Shown here piece after piece: positions 17,075 to 27,700 of a DNA stretch of 64,000 bases. The position numbers and the translations under genes were made by a program. A model generated the notes under the pieces. It ran no database searches. It saw nothing but the letters and a program-made list of their open reading frames with translations, and was not told the DNA's origin. The DNA comes from Agrococcus casei LMG 22410 (GTDB lineage: Bacteria > Actinomycetota > Actinomycetes > Actinomycetales > Microbacteriaceae): contig NZ_FUHU01000043.1 of the NCBI RefSeq assembly GCF_900163565.1, positions 1 through 64,000 on the forward strand, in the 5' to 3' direction. Numbering within the stretch: position 1 is the first letter of the stretch; the number at the start of each line of letters is the position of its first letter.

Positions 17075-18322
17075 TCAGCTCAGCTGCAACCGATCCGTCG
17101 CAAACGAGTGCTCGCCAGTCTCGTCCTGCCAGTACACAAGCGTGGGTGCCGACTCGAGGTTCTTCTTCGGATTCTCCAGAACCACAAGCGTCTCTTTGGC
17201 GGTCTCGATGAGCGAAGTGAAGCCTTTCATGATGGCGTTCTCGCTCTCCAGAGTCGAAACATACGCAGCCTTCAGCGCCTCAATCTCGCGCTGCGTTGCA
17301 GTGCCTCGACCGCCGGCGAAGCCGGGCAGCGCACGTTCAGCCCAGTTCATGTCGCTCAGCTTCTCTTCGCGAATTGTGATCTCGTCGCGAAGTGACTCTG
17401 ACCGCTGCAGCAGGTACTCCCAGAACTGGGAATCCTCGCGAATCTTCTTCGTGAGACGCTCTACCGATGCTTCGACCGACTTCGGATTCTCCTGCATGTC
17501 GACGCATAGGCGCAGATGAGCGATACGCAGGCTCAAGAATGACGACAGCATGGCGCTGTGGGCGTCATAGTTCGCCCGCTGCACGTGGCCGGGGTCATCC
17601 ATCGAGGTCGGAATCTGGCTCGTGAGCGCAAGGTGCCGGAAGCGCTCCGCAAGCTGAAACACGTCACGCTCTGCAAGCGACAGTCGAATCAGCATGTCGT
17701 TCGAGAAGGCTCCAGAGAGCTCGTACTGCTGGTGAATCTCGTCAACAATGGCGGATGCGGCGAGCAGCTGCCCTGCGTGCGTCGCCTCGAACCGTGCGAT
17801 CGCGGTGTCAACAGCACCCTTGATGACGTCAAGCTTCTGGTCGACCTTCTCAAACTCTTTGAGAATAATGGCGGTCGAGATCGCCTGAACGGCAAGCATC
17901 GGCGCGACGACCGGCAACGAACTGGCAACGGGAATGAACGGCGCCTGCGCGAGGATGCCTCCGGCTCCCACCTGCGCGCTGCCGAAACCGGCTCCGATCT
18001 GCATCAACGTGGACGGATTGGCCGTCGCAACAAACAGGGTCGACGAGAGTCCCGCAGAAAGCGCGGTTGCGCCAGCAGCCGACCCAGAAACCACGAGCGA
18101 CTTCATGCTCTGTGGCGAGACCGCTCGAGCACCCGAAGCGTGGGTCTCAGTCGAGAGGAATCCGCCATGCAGATTGGCGACAATCTGATCCTTCAACTCA
18201 CCCTGAAACTCGAGGAGTGCGATCTCTGCATCACCGCCATGGAACCGGCGGACCGCGACCTCCGCTGCGGTCTGCGACTCGGTGGCTGCAACATCATTGT
18301 CATGCGATTCAGGGTTGCTCAT
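17075..18322 (-). CDS. Unknown protein with long hydrophobic stretch, fourth gene of the helicase/PLD module
   Basis: No family recognised. In 415 residues three parts are visible. Residues 1-70 are polar and acidic. Residues about 75-155 are an unusually long Gly/Ala/Ser/Val-rich hydrophobic stretch (SGSAAGATALSAG, VGAGGILAQAP, VVAPMLAVQAIS). Residues 156-390 are mainly long charged helices with coiled-coil character (FEKVDQKLDVIKGA, SVERLTKKIRED). This recalls helical membrane-inserting proteins, but that is inference from composition. ATG at 18322 overlaps the helicase stop by 14 bp, so the two are cotranslated. It is probably part of the same defence module, possibly the membrane effector. 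Confidence 0.8.
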   Translation of the reverse strand: MSNPESHDNDVAATESQTAAEVAVRRFHGGDAEIALLEFQGELKDQIVANLHGGFLSTETHASGARAVSPQSMKSLVVSGSAAGATALSAGLSSTLFVATANPSTLMQIGAGFGSAQVGAGGILAQAPFIPVASSLPVVAPMLAVQAISTAIILKEFEKVDQKLDVIKGAVDTAIARFEATHAGQLLAASAIVDEIHQQYELSGAFSNDMLIRLSLAERDVFQLAERFRHLALTSQIPTSMDDPGHVQRANYDAHSAMLSSFLSLRIAHLRLCVDMQENPKSVEASVERLTKKIREDSQFWEYLLQRSESLRDEITIREEKLSDMNWAERALPGFAGGRGTATQREIEALKAAYVSTLESENAIMKGFTSLIETAKETLVVLENPKKNLESAPTLVYWQDETGEHSFATDRLQLS

Positions 18323-21300
18323 GGACGTCCTCTCCTGCTCTGGATCCTAGCCAATTTCGCGGTGCGCTCAGGTCGATCGATGGAACTTCATGACCCGTCA
18401 CTCCCCTGGCTGCGAGCAGCTCAAGCATGTCCTCTTGTCGCGGCTGTCCGAGCGTCAGCCGATACAGCACCAAATCACGCTTGAGCTGCGCATATCGCGA
18501 CTCGTCGATGCTCAGCGGGAAGTTCGTGAGCACCCGATGAATGCGTGAAGACCCCGGGTACATCCACCACGGCGCAAAGTCGCCCTTCCCACGGCTGGCT
18601 TCAACGGCAGCGCCGAACGCTGCCTCCCAAGGGCTGACTTCGTCACACGACAGCACATCCGCCCAATGCTGTTCAGCGACGTTCTTGCGAATCGCATGAC
18701 CAGCAAAGCGATTCACTCGACCTTCGCGCTGCTCGAAGTCAATAGGGCTCGACGGCAAGTTCCAGTGCACGACAGCATGGCTCCACCAGTGAAAGTCGAT
18801 GCCCTCCTGCCCTGCACTTGTCGAAGTGAGCACGAACGGGGCAAAGGGGCTGTTGAAAGCCGCGCGCACGTTGGCTTGACGCTGTTCTCCAGAGTCTGAC
18901 GTGGAGCGAACGTTAGCGTCGCCGTATCGAAGCGCCCAACGCGCGCCGATGTCGATAGGCGTTCGCTCGGCATCGACACCCCGTCCGCGGTAGTTGACGC
19001 GCTGCAGCCCCAGCACTTCGCTGGCTTGCTCAGCAACTGTCATGAGGGCCGCTCCATCGAGTTCATGACCGCCTCGGTCTTTGTGCAGCTGAAACAGGTA
19101 CTCATCCAGCACTGCCTGCAGGTTTCCATCGGCGCTGTATGACAGCACCTTCTGCCAGTACGGCCGATCCTCGAGTCCAGCGGCCTCATCGAGTGTGTTC
19201 AGCAGCACCACGGTCTCACCGCGATTGAACAGAGTGCGAAGCCCCTGAGCCAGCACAAATGCAGCTCCCCACAGCTCGCTGTTCGAAACGTGCGGGCCGG
19301 CAATGGTCCGAAGTGCACGATAGGCAGAGTTGCCTGGCGAGAATGCTGCAAGGTCGGGCAACCACCGGTGAGAGCTCTTGGCGGCGGCCCCAGACTTCCG
19401 CGCCATGGCGATGGCTTCCGTCATATGCTGCTGAAGCGCTGACTTCCACTTGGGTCGGCCATCGCCGAGTGTGAGCAGTGCCATTTTCGTGTTCTTCAGC
19501 TCAGAGGGCAGAGCCCCGGGCGCTCCGAAGAACGCATGCCATGCTTCGCCGGCGTCCTCTACAGGAAGCGACTGGCGAATGGCCTGCAACAGAGCGTCAG
19601 ACGATACGCGGCTGCCCTGGCGTCGTGCTGCCCGTACCGGATCCCCAAGATCAGCGATCCCCGGATGCGGCCAGAAGAGAGTCAGCGCTGACATCGACTG
19701 AGGTGCACCGGTGGCAGCCATCTTGTATTCGAGACCGTGCAGAGTCGATTCGTTGTCGGCGGCAGCACCGCCCTTGCGCGTGACTCGCATGCGCATGGCT
19801 TCGCGACTCACCAGAGCCGCAACCGATGTTGGCACTGCCGACCACGATGAGAAGACAACCTGCTTCGTCATTCCGTGCTCGTGCAAGGGCGCGTAGTTCG
19901 CGCCAGGCTCGAGGTACGGCATCGAGGGCGGCACCCAGATCGCCCGCCACCAGCCTTGCCCCACCGTCGCTTCAATGAAGGCGCGCAGCTTCGCGTTGCC
20001 AGCATCGACGGAAGCGCCGGGCTCCTGCACATCACACGGCAGCGACTGAGTCTGCGCGAGCAGCTGCTCAATGCTCGCCGCATCCTGTTCCAGCCGTTCT
20101 GTCACATCCTGTCCGAGCTTGTAGCCATCCATGTAGTTGGCGAAGTACGGCACCGACTTCCACCGATCAAGCTCTAGTGGCGAATCAACAGCATCGGCAA
20201 GCTTGCGCAGTCCCACCCAACCGAGCAGGTCATCCGAAGTCGGAGACTTGACGGCCAATGGTCGCTCCTGCACGAGGCTTTCGCCCTCTACGACCTCAGG
20301 TCGTTCTGCCCGCGTCATGAACGGCAGCAGCCTGTCTCGCACAGCCTTCGCCGCTGAAGCCACGTCTCCATCGCGCGTCAGCGCCCTGCGATACTCCTCC
20401 AAGGCATTGCGCACTGGCAGTTCTGCGCCAGGAGCTCCCCCGGCAAGGAATCGAACCACCGAAAGAAAATCTTTGTAGTGATCGCCCTCCTCATCGCCTC
20501 GCGTGAACGGCTTGTAGGGCGTCGCTGAGAGCAAGAGAACGCGAGCGTCGCCACGCTGAAACAGGTGCTGGGCCAGCTCGGCAGCTTCGCTGTCCTGAGT
20601 CGAATCCAGCAGATGCCTGAATCGCTGAAACTCGTCGAGAATGATCAGGTCGGGGCGAAGCGTCTCCACTCCAGCTTTCGCGAGCGCGTGCCGGAGCTCG
20701 GCAATCGAGTCCTGCACCGCATGCCAGATGTCGTCTGGAAGCTCCTGCGATTGAGCCAGGTCTATCCGCGACACCAGCGCCGTGAACCTCCCGAGTGCTC
20801 CGGTCTCGTCGGCAATTCGTCCGAAGGACTCCTCAATCTGCGGGTCAATCCCATGTTCTTCAAGGTCAGCGCGAAGGTTTGCAACGTGACGATCACGGAA
20901 TCGACCGACGTTGTCGATCCAACCGCGAAGCAGTCGCAGGATGCGCGTCCAGTCATCAGGGCTGGGCTGCAGCAGTCGCTCGAGCAGCAGTGCGATCAGT
21001 GCTCGCTCGTTGCCTTTGCCCTGCCTCATGCCGCCATTAGAGAACGACGTGCCCGGCGTGAATGAGACGAGATTGAGCTCGCCGGCTCCGGTCTGACGAC
21101 CTCGAGTCAGAGCACGTCCTTCTGTCGCCAGCATCGTGAGCCGTGTGTTGATCTCGGCCAGCCGATCGTCGCTGACATTGAGCCGTCGAATGTTTTGGCG
21201 GGCCAGGTCTTGATTGCTGCAGATGTAGACGACGTTGATGGGCTTGTCTGGCCGTTCAGCGCGCAACGCATCGATGGCATGAGCGATGACGCCTCGAGCC

Positions 21301-21464
21301 ACCACGCTCTTGCCGAGACCGGTCTCATCAGCCACGAGAAACCTGCCAGTGCGCCCGTCAGCAGTCGCAGCGACCTCACCATAAAACTGATGCGCGATGT
21401 GCAGCACGGTGTCACGCTGAAACTGCTTCAGCCCCCGCATGACGCGTTCAGCAGTCGTCGTCAT
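18309..21464 (-). CDS. Large SF2 helicase of a defence module
   Basis: ATP-dependent DNA translocase/helicase of 1051 residues. Motif I is VADETGLGKSVVARG (Gly-Lys at 51-52), motif II ILDEFQRF near 275, motif III LLLSATPYKPF near 313. The C-terminal RecA lobe shows TSTSAGQEGIDFHWW near 881 and QREGRVNRFAGH near 910. A roughly 450-residue insert separates the lobes, larger than in simple SNF2 enzymes. ATG at 21464 overlaps the PLD-like gene stop as ATGA. Same operon as the DUF6361-like and PLD-like genes. Confidence 0.92.
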   Translation of the reverse strand: MTTTAERVMRGLKQFQRDTVLHIAHQFYGEVAATADGRTGRFLVADETGLGKSVVARGVIAHAIDALRAERPDKPINVVYICSNQDLARQNIRRLNVSDDRLAEINTRLTMLATEGRALTRGRQTGAGELNLVSFTPGTSFSNGGMRQGKGNERALIALLLERLLQPSPDDWTRILRLLRGWIDNVGRFRDRHVANLRADLEEHGIDPQIEESFGRIADETGALGRFTALVSRIDLAQSQELPDDIWHAVQDSIAELRHALAKAGVETLRPDLIILDEFQRFRHLLDSTQDSEAAELAQHLFQRGDARVLLLSATPYKPFTRGDEEGDHYKDFLSVVRFLAGGAPGAELPVRNALEEYRRALTRDGDVASAAKAVRDRLLPFMTRAERPEVVEGESLVQERPLAVKSPTSDDLLGWVGLRKLADAVDSPLELDRWKSVPYFANYMDGYKLGQDVTERLEQDAASIEQLLAQTQSLPCDVQEPGASVDAGNAKLRAFIEATVGQGWWRAIWVPPSMPYLEPGANYAPLHEHGMTKQVVFSSWSAVPTSVAALVSREAMRMRVTRKGGAAADNESTLHGLEYKMAATGAPQSMSALTLFWPHPGIADLGDPVRAARRQGSRVSSDALLQAIRQSLPVEDAGEAWHAFFGAPGALPSELKNTKMALLTLGDGRPKWKSALQQHMTEAIAMARKSGAAAKSSHRWLPDLAAFSPGNSAYRALRTIAGPHVSNSELWGAAFVLAQGLRTLFNRGETVVLLNTLDEAAGLEDRPYWQKVLSYSADGNLQAVLDEYLFQLHKDRGGHELDGAALMTVAEQASEVLGLQRVNYRGRGVDAERTPIDIGARWALRYGDANVRSTSDSGEQRQANVRAAFNSPFAPFVLTSTSAGQEGIDFHWWSHAVVHWNLPSSPIDFEQREGRVNRFAGHAIRKNVAEQHWADVLSCDEVSPWEAAFGAAVEASRGKGDFAPWWMYPGSSRIHRVLTNFPLSIDESRYAQLKRDLVLYRLTLGQPRQEDMLELLAARGVTGHEVPSIDLSAPRNWLGSRAGEDVHEQP

Positions 21465-23242
21465 GCCCCGCCTCGCTTCGTCATCGCGTAAGCGTCGCGC
21501 ACCGCAGACCAGAGTTCATCGAACCCTTCGGGCAGAATCTCAGCTGCCTGCTGATCGTCAGATGCGATGTATTCGATGATTCGCTCCACATCCGCAATCG
21601 CGTCGGTGCCATAACCGAGAGCCTTTGCGAGTGCCTCCATCAGGCCAGCACTCTCACCTGAAGCGGCTGCAAAGCGACCGAACACTCCATCGCCAATTGC
21701 TGCTTCTGCTGCAGTACCGAAGCCGGCGAGCTCAAGCATCATCGTCAGCAGCCGCAAGAATGACGCCCGATCGGTGATGTGCTCGCTCAGGACTGCCGTG
21801 CGTCGACGCTCGAAATCGCCCAGGAGTCTCGCGAGCAGAATCGTCCGGCGAGTGACCGAACCGTTCTTGGCCGTGACCAGGATGAACGGCGTCACCTGCT
21901 CAAGGGGAACCTCAGCAAAGGTATGGGCGTCCTCTTCGCGGGCAGGAATCACGCCTGCAACGACATTTGCGGCCCGCAGCATCTGCCATTCGATTGTGAC
22001 GCCGGGTGAATCCGCACTCTCGTTGTCACTCCACACCGAGACATCACACGGACCTTCCCCACGCAGTCTCATGTGCACGGGCGAAGCAGCGATCGCACGG
22101 AGCATCTGCTCCAGCCGGTGCTCGGCTTCCTCTTGTTCTGTCGAGGTCTCGCCACCGGTTGGCGCGTACTCTTCTTTGAGCTGATCGAGGGCTTCAAGCG
22201 TGCTCTTGACGCCGAACTGCTTCACAGGCCCAACCAACTCGACCATGACCTCGGTGTTGTCACGAAACGCTGCTCCAGTTGCGTTGGCCGAGCCCAACAG
22301 CACGCGTGACTGCTTGCGAGGCAGGTCGTGCACGATCACCTTCGCGTGCAGTCCAACGAGCGGTTTCCTTTGCCATTCTGAGACGGCCGAATCTGCATCT
22401 TCAAGGTTGGCCGCATCATCGAAGATGTAGCTGCTCAGTCCCCCCAACGACTCCGGCCGCAGTCGCTCAAATGATTCTGGGCGCGAAATCACGTGTGTCT
22501 CGCGGCGACAATCCTTGCGCAGCAAGCGCAGGCCATCGTCAGACAGAAATGGCGACACGATCAGCGATCGCGTCCCACTCGTGTCGATAGTCGAATTCGC
22601 ACCCGGCCCGTACGCATGGAATCGAAGTTCACGCGCGCCATCCGGCAGTTCCCACAAGATCTGTTCCCACTGATCGGCAAGCTCGTTCAGCCGCGCATGC
22701 CGCGTCCCTTCCAGTGAGTGGATCATCAGATCCGGCAGCCGACGCAGCAGATCAGCCATCGGCAGATTCTGCTCACGCACCCTCTCATCCGAAACGTCAC
22801 CGGGCGCCCCGTCGAGTTGAACAACGACATCCCAGCTTCGATCCTGCGTCAGGTTGCGGCTCGAGCAGATGAATCGAAAACGTGTCTCCCCATCGTCTGA
22901 CTCGAAGCGCAAGAACCATACCTTTGGGTGAAACAGCCCGCGTCGCTGAGCAACCTGATGCACAGAGCGCTCAAGCAGCGCAACGAGGCTCGAGTGCTGA
23001 CCCATGCTGATCTGCCCTGCCTGGGCGAAGATGTCGACCTGCTGTTCTGTTCGTCGGAGCGCATCGAGAATGCTCAGAGCGTCGTCGCTGGACTCCACAC
23101 GCTTGGCAGCGAGGGCCAGTGGCACGGTCAGCGCAGTTTCAAGATCGAGGGTAAAGGTCGTTCCGACTCCATGAGCAAGCGTGAATCCTGCTGGGGGCGC
23201 CAGCGCTTCGGTGAGCGCGAGACGATCCTGCGGGTCAAGCAT
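21461..23242 (-). CDS. Phospholipase D-like domain protein of a defence module
   Basis: Protein of 593 residues with two half-sites of the PLD fold: His105-x-Lys107 with Asn130 (LFHPKVWFLRF, CSSRNLTQDRS), and a second GLHAKVIVHD near 297 with GSANATGAAF near 316. In defence systems this fold usually acts as a nuclease and often accompanies SF2 helicases. The usual downstream acidic residue of each HKD is present only loosely, so catalysis is likely but unproven. ATG at 23242 overlaps the DUF6361-like stop by 8 bp (ATGCTTGA). Frame-extending codons further upstream lie inside that gene. Confidence 0.88.
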   Translation of the reverse strand: MLDPQDRLALTEALAPPAGFTLAHGVGTTFTLDLETALTVPLALAAKRVESSDDALSILDALRRTEQQVDIFAQAGQISMGQHSSLVALLERSVHQVAQRRGLFHPKVWFLRFESDDGETRFRFICSSRNLTQDRSWDVVVQLDGAPGDVSDERVREQNLPMADLLRRLPDLMIHSLEGTRHARLNELADQWEQILWELPDGARELRFHAYGPGANSTIDTSGTRSLIVSPFLSDDGLRLLRKDCRRETHVISRPESFERLRPESLGGLSSYIFDDAANLEDADSAVSEWQRKPLVGLHAKVIVHDLPRKQSRVLLGSANATGAAFRDNTEVMVELVGPVKQFGVKSTLEALDQLKEEYAPTGGETSTEQEEAEHRLEQMLRAIAASPVHMRLRGEGPCDVSVWSDNESADSPGVTIEWQMLRAANVVAGVIPAREEDAHTFAEVPLEQVTPFILVTAKNGSVTRRTILLARLLGDFERRRTAVLSEHITDRASFLRLLTMMLELAGFGTAAEAAIGDGVFGRFAAASGESAGLMEALAKALGYGTDAIADVERIIEYIASDDQQAAEILPEGFDELWSAVRDAYAMTKRGGA

Positions 23243-24446
23243 TGACGACCTCGCTCTGGCCACGGGCAAGCCCGTCGAATATGTCACCGATGGTTCCCTG
23301 CACATACGACCATCGGTAGTTCAGCGCACCAGCACCCGAACCGCCGGCCCAGTTCTGCAGACGCTTGGGGTTCTTCAGGCGCGAAAGACTACCCTTGTGG
23401 CTGATCTCACGCTTTCTGACGAACTCCCGCACACCGCGAGAATCAGCAACCTGCCCACTTCCAAGTTCACGCACAATGTCGTACCAAGCTGTGATGAATG
23501 CTGTGGAGCGCGGATGGATCGGCCGATCGCGGTCCACATGAATTCGATTGAGCATCTGACGAACAGCACCCGCCTCGGCGAGATCTATGGCCGCAAGCCC
23601 CTCTTGCCACTTCCCAAGCGAGTCCCTGTATCGATCGATGTATTGGTCGTCGTCTCTGTAGCCCTCGGACCGGTGCAGTTCTGCGAGCAACAAGTTGTAG
23701 AGCAGTTGTGCGCCATGCATGACTGACGAGAATCTATGCGCGTCATCCAACCACTGGCGCGCATTCCCGGTCGCTGACAATGCCGAAGAATCAAGCCAAG
23801 CGCTTTTGCTGCTGGAGTCTGGCGGATGCTCGAGCAAGTGAGCAAAGAGGCTGTCTGGAGCAGCCGTGAGCATCCGTTCCCGGAGCCATGCAGCTTCGTC
23901 GTGAGTCATCGCGAACCCGTCGGGAACCTCGCCCGGAAACGACTCTGGCGCTTTGGGCATGGTCGGCGACCAGATCGAGAATCGCCCGCCCTCCCCCGGT
24001 TCAGCTGCACGGTCACTCGAAGAGCTCTCGAGGGCGAGTTCTCTCGTAAGTGTGTTGTCGAGTCTGATGCCATACGTGCCGAGGGCTGCCCAATAGATCG
24101 ACGACGGCAGTGTCTTCAGCGCTTGACCGGCCCGGGAGCCGAGCAGACCTCCGGAGTCTTCACTTGAGCGAATCGCAGATATCAGCTTGCGTTCCTGAGC
24201 GGATGCCCACCCCGGTTTCTTGTTGCGGGCCGCGGCTTCCTGATAGATCCAGGGAATGAATAGCAAATAGCGGGCGCGCGTATGCAGGGTCGACGACCCT
24301 GGGAACAGGATGTCGCCAAGGGCGTCACGCACCTGGCCCAGCCCTAGTTCGTCTCGACTGTCGCGGTCTGCAAACAGTCGAATGATGTCGCGCATGCGAC
24401 GTTGCTCTTCACTCGATGCGTCAAGCCACGCGATAGTTGAAGTCAT
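23235..24446 (-). CDS. DUF6361-like protein, first gene of the helicase/PLD module
   Basis: Protein of 403 residues opening with IAWLDASSEEQRRMRDIIRL and containing DELGLGQVRDALGDILFPGSS and RARYLLFIPWIYQEA, which I associate with DUF6361. The name is from memory and needs a profile search. No catalytic motif is evident. ATG at 24446. It is the first gene of the four-gene unit, followed with overlaps by the PLD-like protein, helicase and 415-residue protein. The family repeatedly sits beside PLD/helicase pairs, where a recognition or scaffold role is plausible. Confidence 0.78.
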   Translation of the reverse strand: MTSTIAWLDASSEEQRRMRDIIRLFADRDSRDELGLGQVRDALGDILFPGSSTLHTRARYLLFIPWIYQEAAARNKKPGWASAQERKLISAIRSSEDSGGLLGSRAGQALKTLPSSIYWAALGTYGIRLDNTLTRELALESSSSDRAAEPGEGGRFSIWSPTMPKAPESFPGEVPDGFAMTHDEAAWLRERMLTAAPDSLFAHLLEHPPDSSSKSAWLDSSALSATGNARQWLDDAHRFSSVMHGAQLLYNLLLAELHRSEGYRDDDQYIDRYRDSLGKWQEGLAAIDLAEAGAVRQMLNRIHVDRDRPIHPRSTAFITAWYDIVRELGSGQVADSRGVREFVRKREISHKGSLSRLKNPKRLQNWAGGSGAGALNYRWSYVQGTIGDIFDGLARGQSEVVNA

Positions 24447-24703
24447 GGCTAAGCAGGCGCTTTCACGGTGACAGCAGAATGCTCAGCATCGCAGTTAGTT
24501 CGATCAGCCGGCGCGACCACACCTTTTTTCGACGATCGATTCACTGCATAGCTATGGGGTTCGCACAAAGAGATCGCATGTTTCAGATGGGTAGTCGCGC
24601 CACCACTGCCAACACCCGCTCCTTTAGTCAAAGTACTTCCCGACACGAGTTACAAGCCCGTCGACGTATGCACCGACGAGCAATCCAGAAGAAGCCCGCA
24701 ACC
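24447..24703. other. Intergenic region between two defence operons, 257 bp
   Basis: Separates the DUF6361-led operon from the hsdR stop. It must hold the promoter of the four-gene module (minus strand). It is visibly less GC-rich in places (near 24525-24560). No RNA, repeat or coding frame was recognised. Confidence 0.4.
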
Positions 24704-27700
24704 TCACCCTTCGGTCCCCGTAGCCCGCAGCCGGTCATACAGCCCAAGCTCGAGCACCAACTCGATCAGCCGCCCTGTAGACAGCGCCCTCGCAGCCTGC
24801 TGAATCTCGCCGTTTGCGCCATCTTGACGCCACAGCGCATCTTCGATCTCAATCTGCAGCTTGGGTGAATTCGAGAAGTCTGCCTTGCTGTTGTTCAGAG
24901 CCTGCAACCTCAATTCATCGCTGTCCAGCGCTTCAGCTAGCAAAGTCTCAGCAAACTGCACCTTGTACTCGTCGCGAGCATCAAGATCACCGAAGTACTT
25001 GTTCACCTTCTCGACGAGTTCAGTCTTTGGCGAGCGCTCCTTCTCGCGGATCTTGGCCAAGCCAGCTTCGGTCATTCCCCGAAGCCCCTCAGTTTCACCT
25101 GACTGCAGATGCAGATCCTCGTCTCGCAGCTTCTCGAGCTTGAAATGTGTGAGCACCACGTCATCGACATCGACTGCCGTGGCATCCGGATCATCTGCGT
25201 TGAACGCGCGAAGCTTCCGAGCAAGCAGGTCAGCGAACACCGAAAGCTTCTCGTACCGGGGGTCGCCGAAGTGCAGAATCTGCGAGAAGAAGGCGTATGA
25301 CTTCACATACTGCGCCAGAGTCGACCGGAAGTCCTGCAACACTTCAAGTTCCTCGTCGTTCTGCTCATACACCGCAGCCTTCCACCGGTATGCGAAGCGC
25401 TCAACGGCCGGGTCGAGGTGAGCGCCGAGTTTGGTGTGCTTGCCGTTGAGGGTCCGCCACTCGTCCCACACCAGGTTCACTTCTGCCTCGGTGTAGATGC
25501 TTTGGGCGTCGAGCTTCACCATGAGATCGGCTACCAGATCCGGGTCCGACTCCTCGTAGATCGTCGCGTCCTCGTAGTACTCCTGAAATGCATCGAGAAT
25601 CAGGTCGGCATCATTGACGAAGTCGAGCACATAGGTGTTCTGCTTGCCAGGAGCCATACGGTTCAATCGCGACAGCGTCTGAACAGCAGTGATGCCCGAA
25701 AGAGGTTTGTCGACGTACATTGCCACGAGCAGCGGCTGGTCAAAGCCGGTCTGGTACTTGTTGGCGACAATCAGGATGTTCTGGTCATCCTGCGCAAACA
25801 CGGATGCGAGATCACGCCCCTTGAGGGCGGGGTTCATCGATGCCTCGGTAACCATCTTCTGTTCCGTGCCAGGCAGCGCCACGACGTCTGGATCAGCAAC
25901 TTCTCCCGAGAAGGCGACCAGGGTCTTGAGCGGCAGCCCCTTCTGCTCGATCGCCTTCTGGAACGCACGCGCATACTTCACCGCAGCGGCTCGCGACGAT
26001 GTCACGACCATCGCCTTCGCACGCCCACCGAGCTCATCACGCACGGCCTCTTGGTAGTGCTCGAGAATCACCTCGACCTTGGACGCCACGTTTGTTGGGT
26101 GCAGCTCAACGAAACCGATGTATGCGCGGGTCCCCTTGCGCACATCCACCTCGTCAACGCCTTCGTCGTCCGCGCCACGAAGCGCGATCCGGGCCGCGAG
26201 CTCATAGGTCGTATAGTTCTGCAGCACGTCGAGGATGAACTTCTCTTCGATCGCCTGCTTCATCGAATACAGATCAAAGGGCTCGTGCTTGCCGCTCTCC
26301 CCGATCTGGCCGAACAGTTCGAGGGTCTTGGCTTTCGGCGTCGCCGTGAACGCGAAGAAGCTGATGCGCTTGTCCTCGTCGACATTCGCAGCCATGGCCA
26401 CCAAGGCGTCCTGGTCAGCCCCCGCCTCTCTCTCATCGACAGATTCGGGCGCGTCAGCCAGATACAGGAGTTCCTTCAGCGACCGCGATGAAGCGCCGGT
26501 CTGCGAGGAGTGCGCTTCGTCTGCAATGACGGCAAAGCGTTTGCCCGCAAGCACACCGCCATTCTTCTTGATCTCTTCAAGTGCGTACGGGAAGGTCTGC
26601 AACGTCACGCCGATAATCGGAACACCCGACGCCAGCGCTTCAGTCAGTTGCTGGGTCTTCGAGCCGTCAGTTCCCGATGTGATCGGCTGGAACGTTCCCG
26701 TGACATTCACGAGCTGGTCGACGGCATCCTGCAGCTGACGGTCGAGCACCTGCCGGTCGGCGATCACGATGACGCCGTCGAAGACCTTATGGCCCTCAGG
26801 CGTGTGCAGCGACGCCATTCGGTGCGCTGTCCAGGCGATCGAGTCGGTCTTGCCTGAGCCCGCCGAGTGCTGAATCAGGTAATTGTGACCGGGACCCTCT
26901 TCACGAGCGGATGCGGTGAGCCGCGTGACAGCGCGCCACTGATGGTAGCGGGGAAAGCGAATCTGCGTCTTCTGCGTGACTTTGCCTGTGATGGGGTCAG
27001 TGCGCTTCTGATGGTTCGTGTAAATGAACTTCGCCAGGATGCTCAGCCAGGCATCGCGCTCGAGCACGTCCTCCCAGAAGTAGGACGTGCGGGCCTTGCC
27101 CTCGACCGGCGGATTGCCAGCCCCGTTCTCGTGCCCCTTGTTGAACGGCAGAAACACGGTCTCAGAGCCGGCGAGATGCGTGCTCATCGCAACTTCTGAG
27201 TCAGAGAGCGCAAAATGGACGAGCGCTCCCCTGCCCGAGATCAGCAACGGCTCACCCTGGGGGTGGCGGTCAGTCTTGTACTGCGCGATCGCAGCCTCAA
27301 GCGACTGCGTGAACGATGTCTTCAGCTCGATCGTCGCCACTGCGATGCCGTTGCAAAACAACACGAGGTCGATGCGGTCGGCTCTCTTCGTCGAGTAGAC
27401 GACCTCCTGCACCACACGTAGCCGATTCTTGCCGTAGCGGGCGGTGAGGTTCGGGTTACGGTCGTCGGCCGGCGGCATCTGCAGCAGACTGAAGCGGCTT
27501 CTGGCACCAGGAAGGTCGAACCCCTTGCGCAACACATTCAGCGTGCCGCCCCCGTGTGACTCATCCGTAGCAAGCAGCTTTGCGACACGATTCAGGATGC
27601 GTTGCTCACCTTTCGCGCGCGCCTCAGCAGATGCATCTTCTGGCACAATCTTTGCGTAGTTGGCAGCATCAGTCTCGGCCAGCCATCCGAGCAGATCTTC

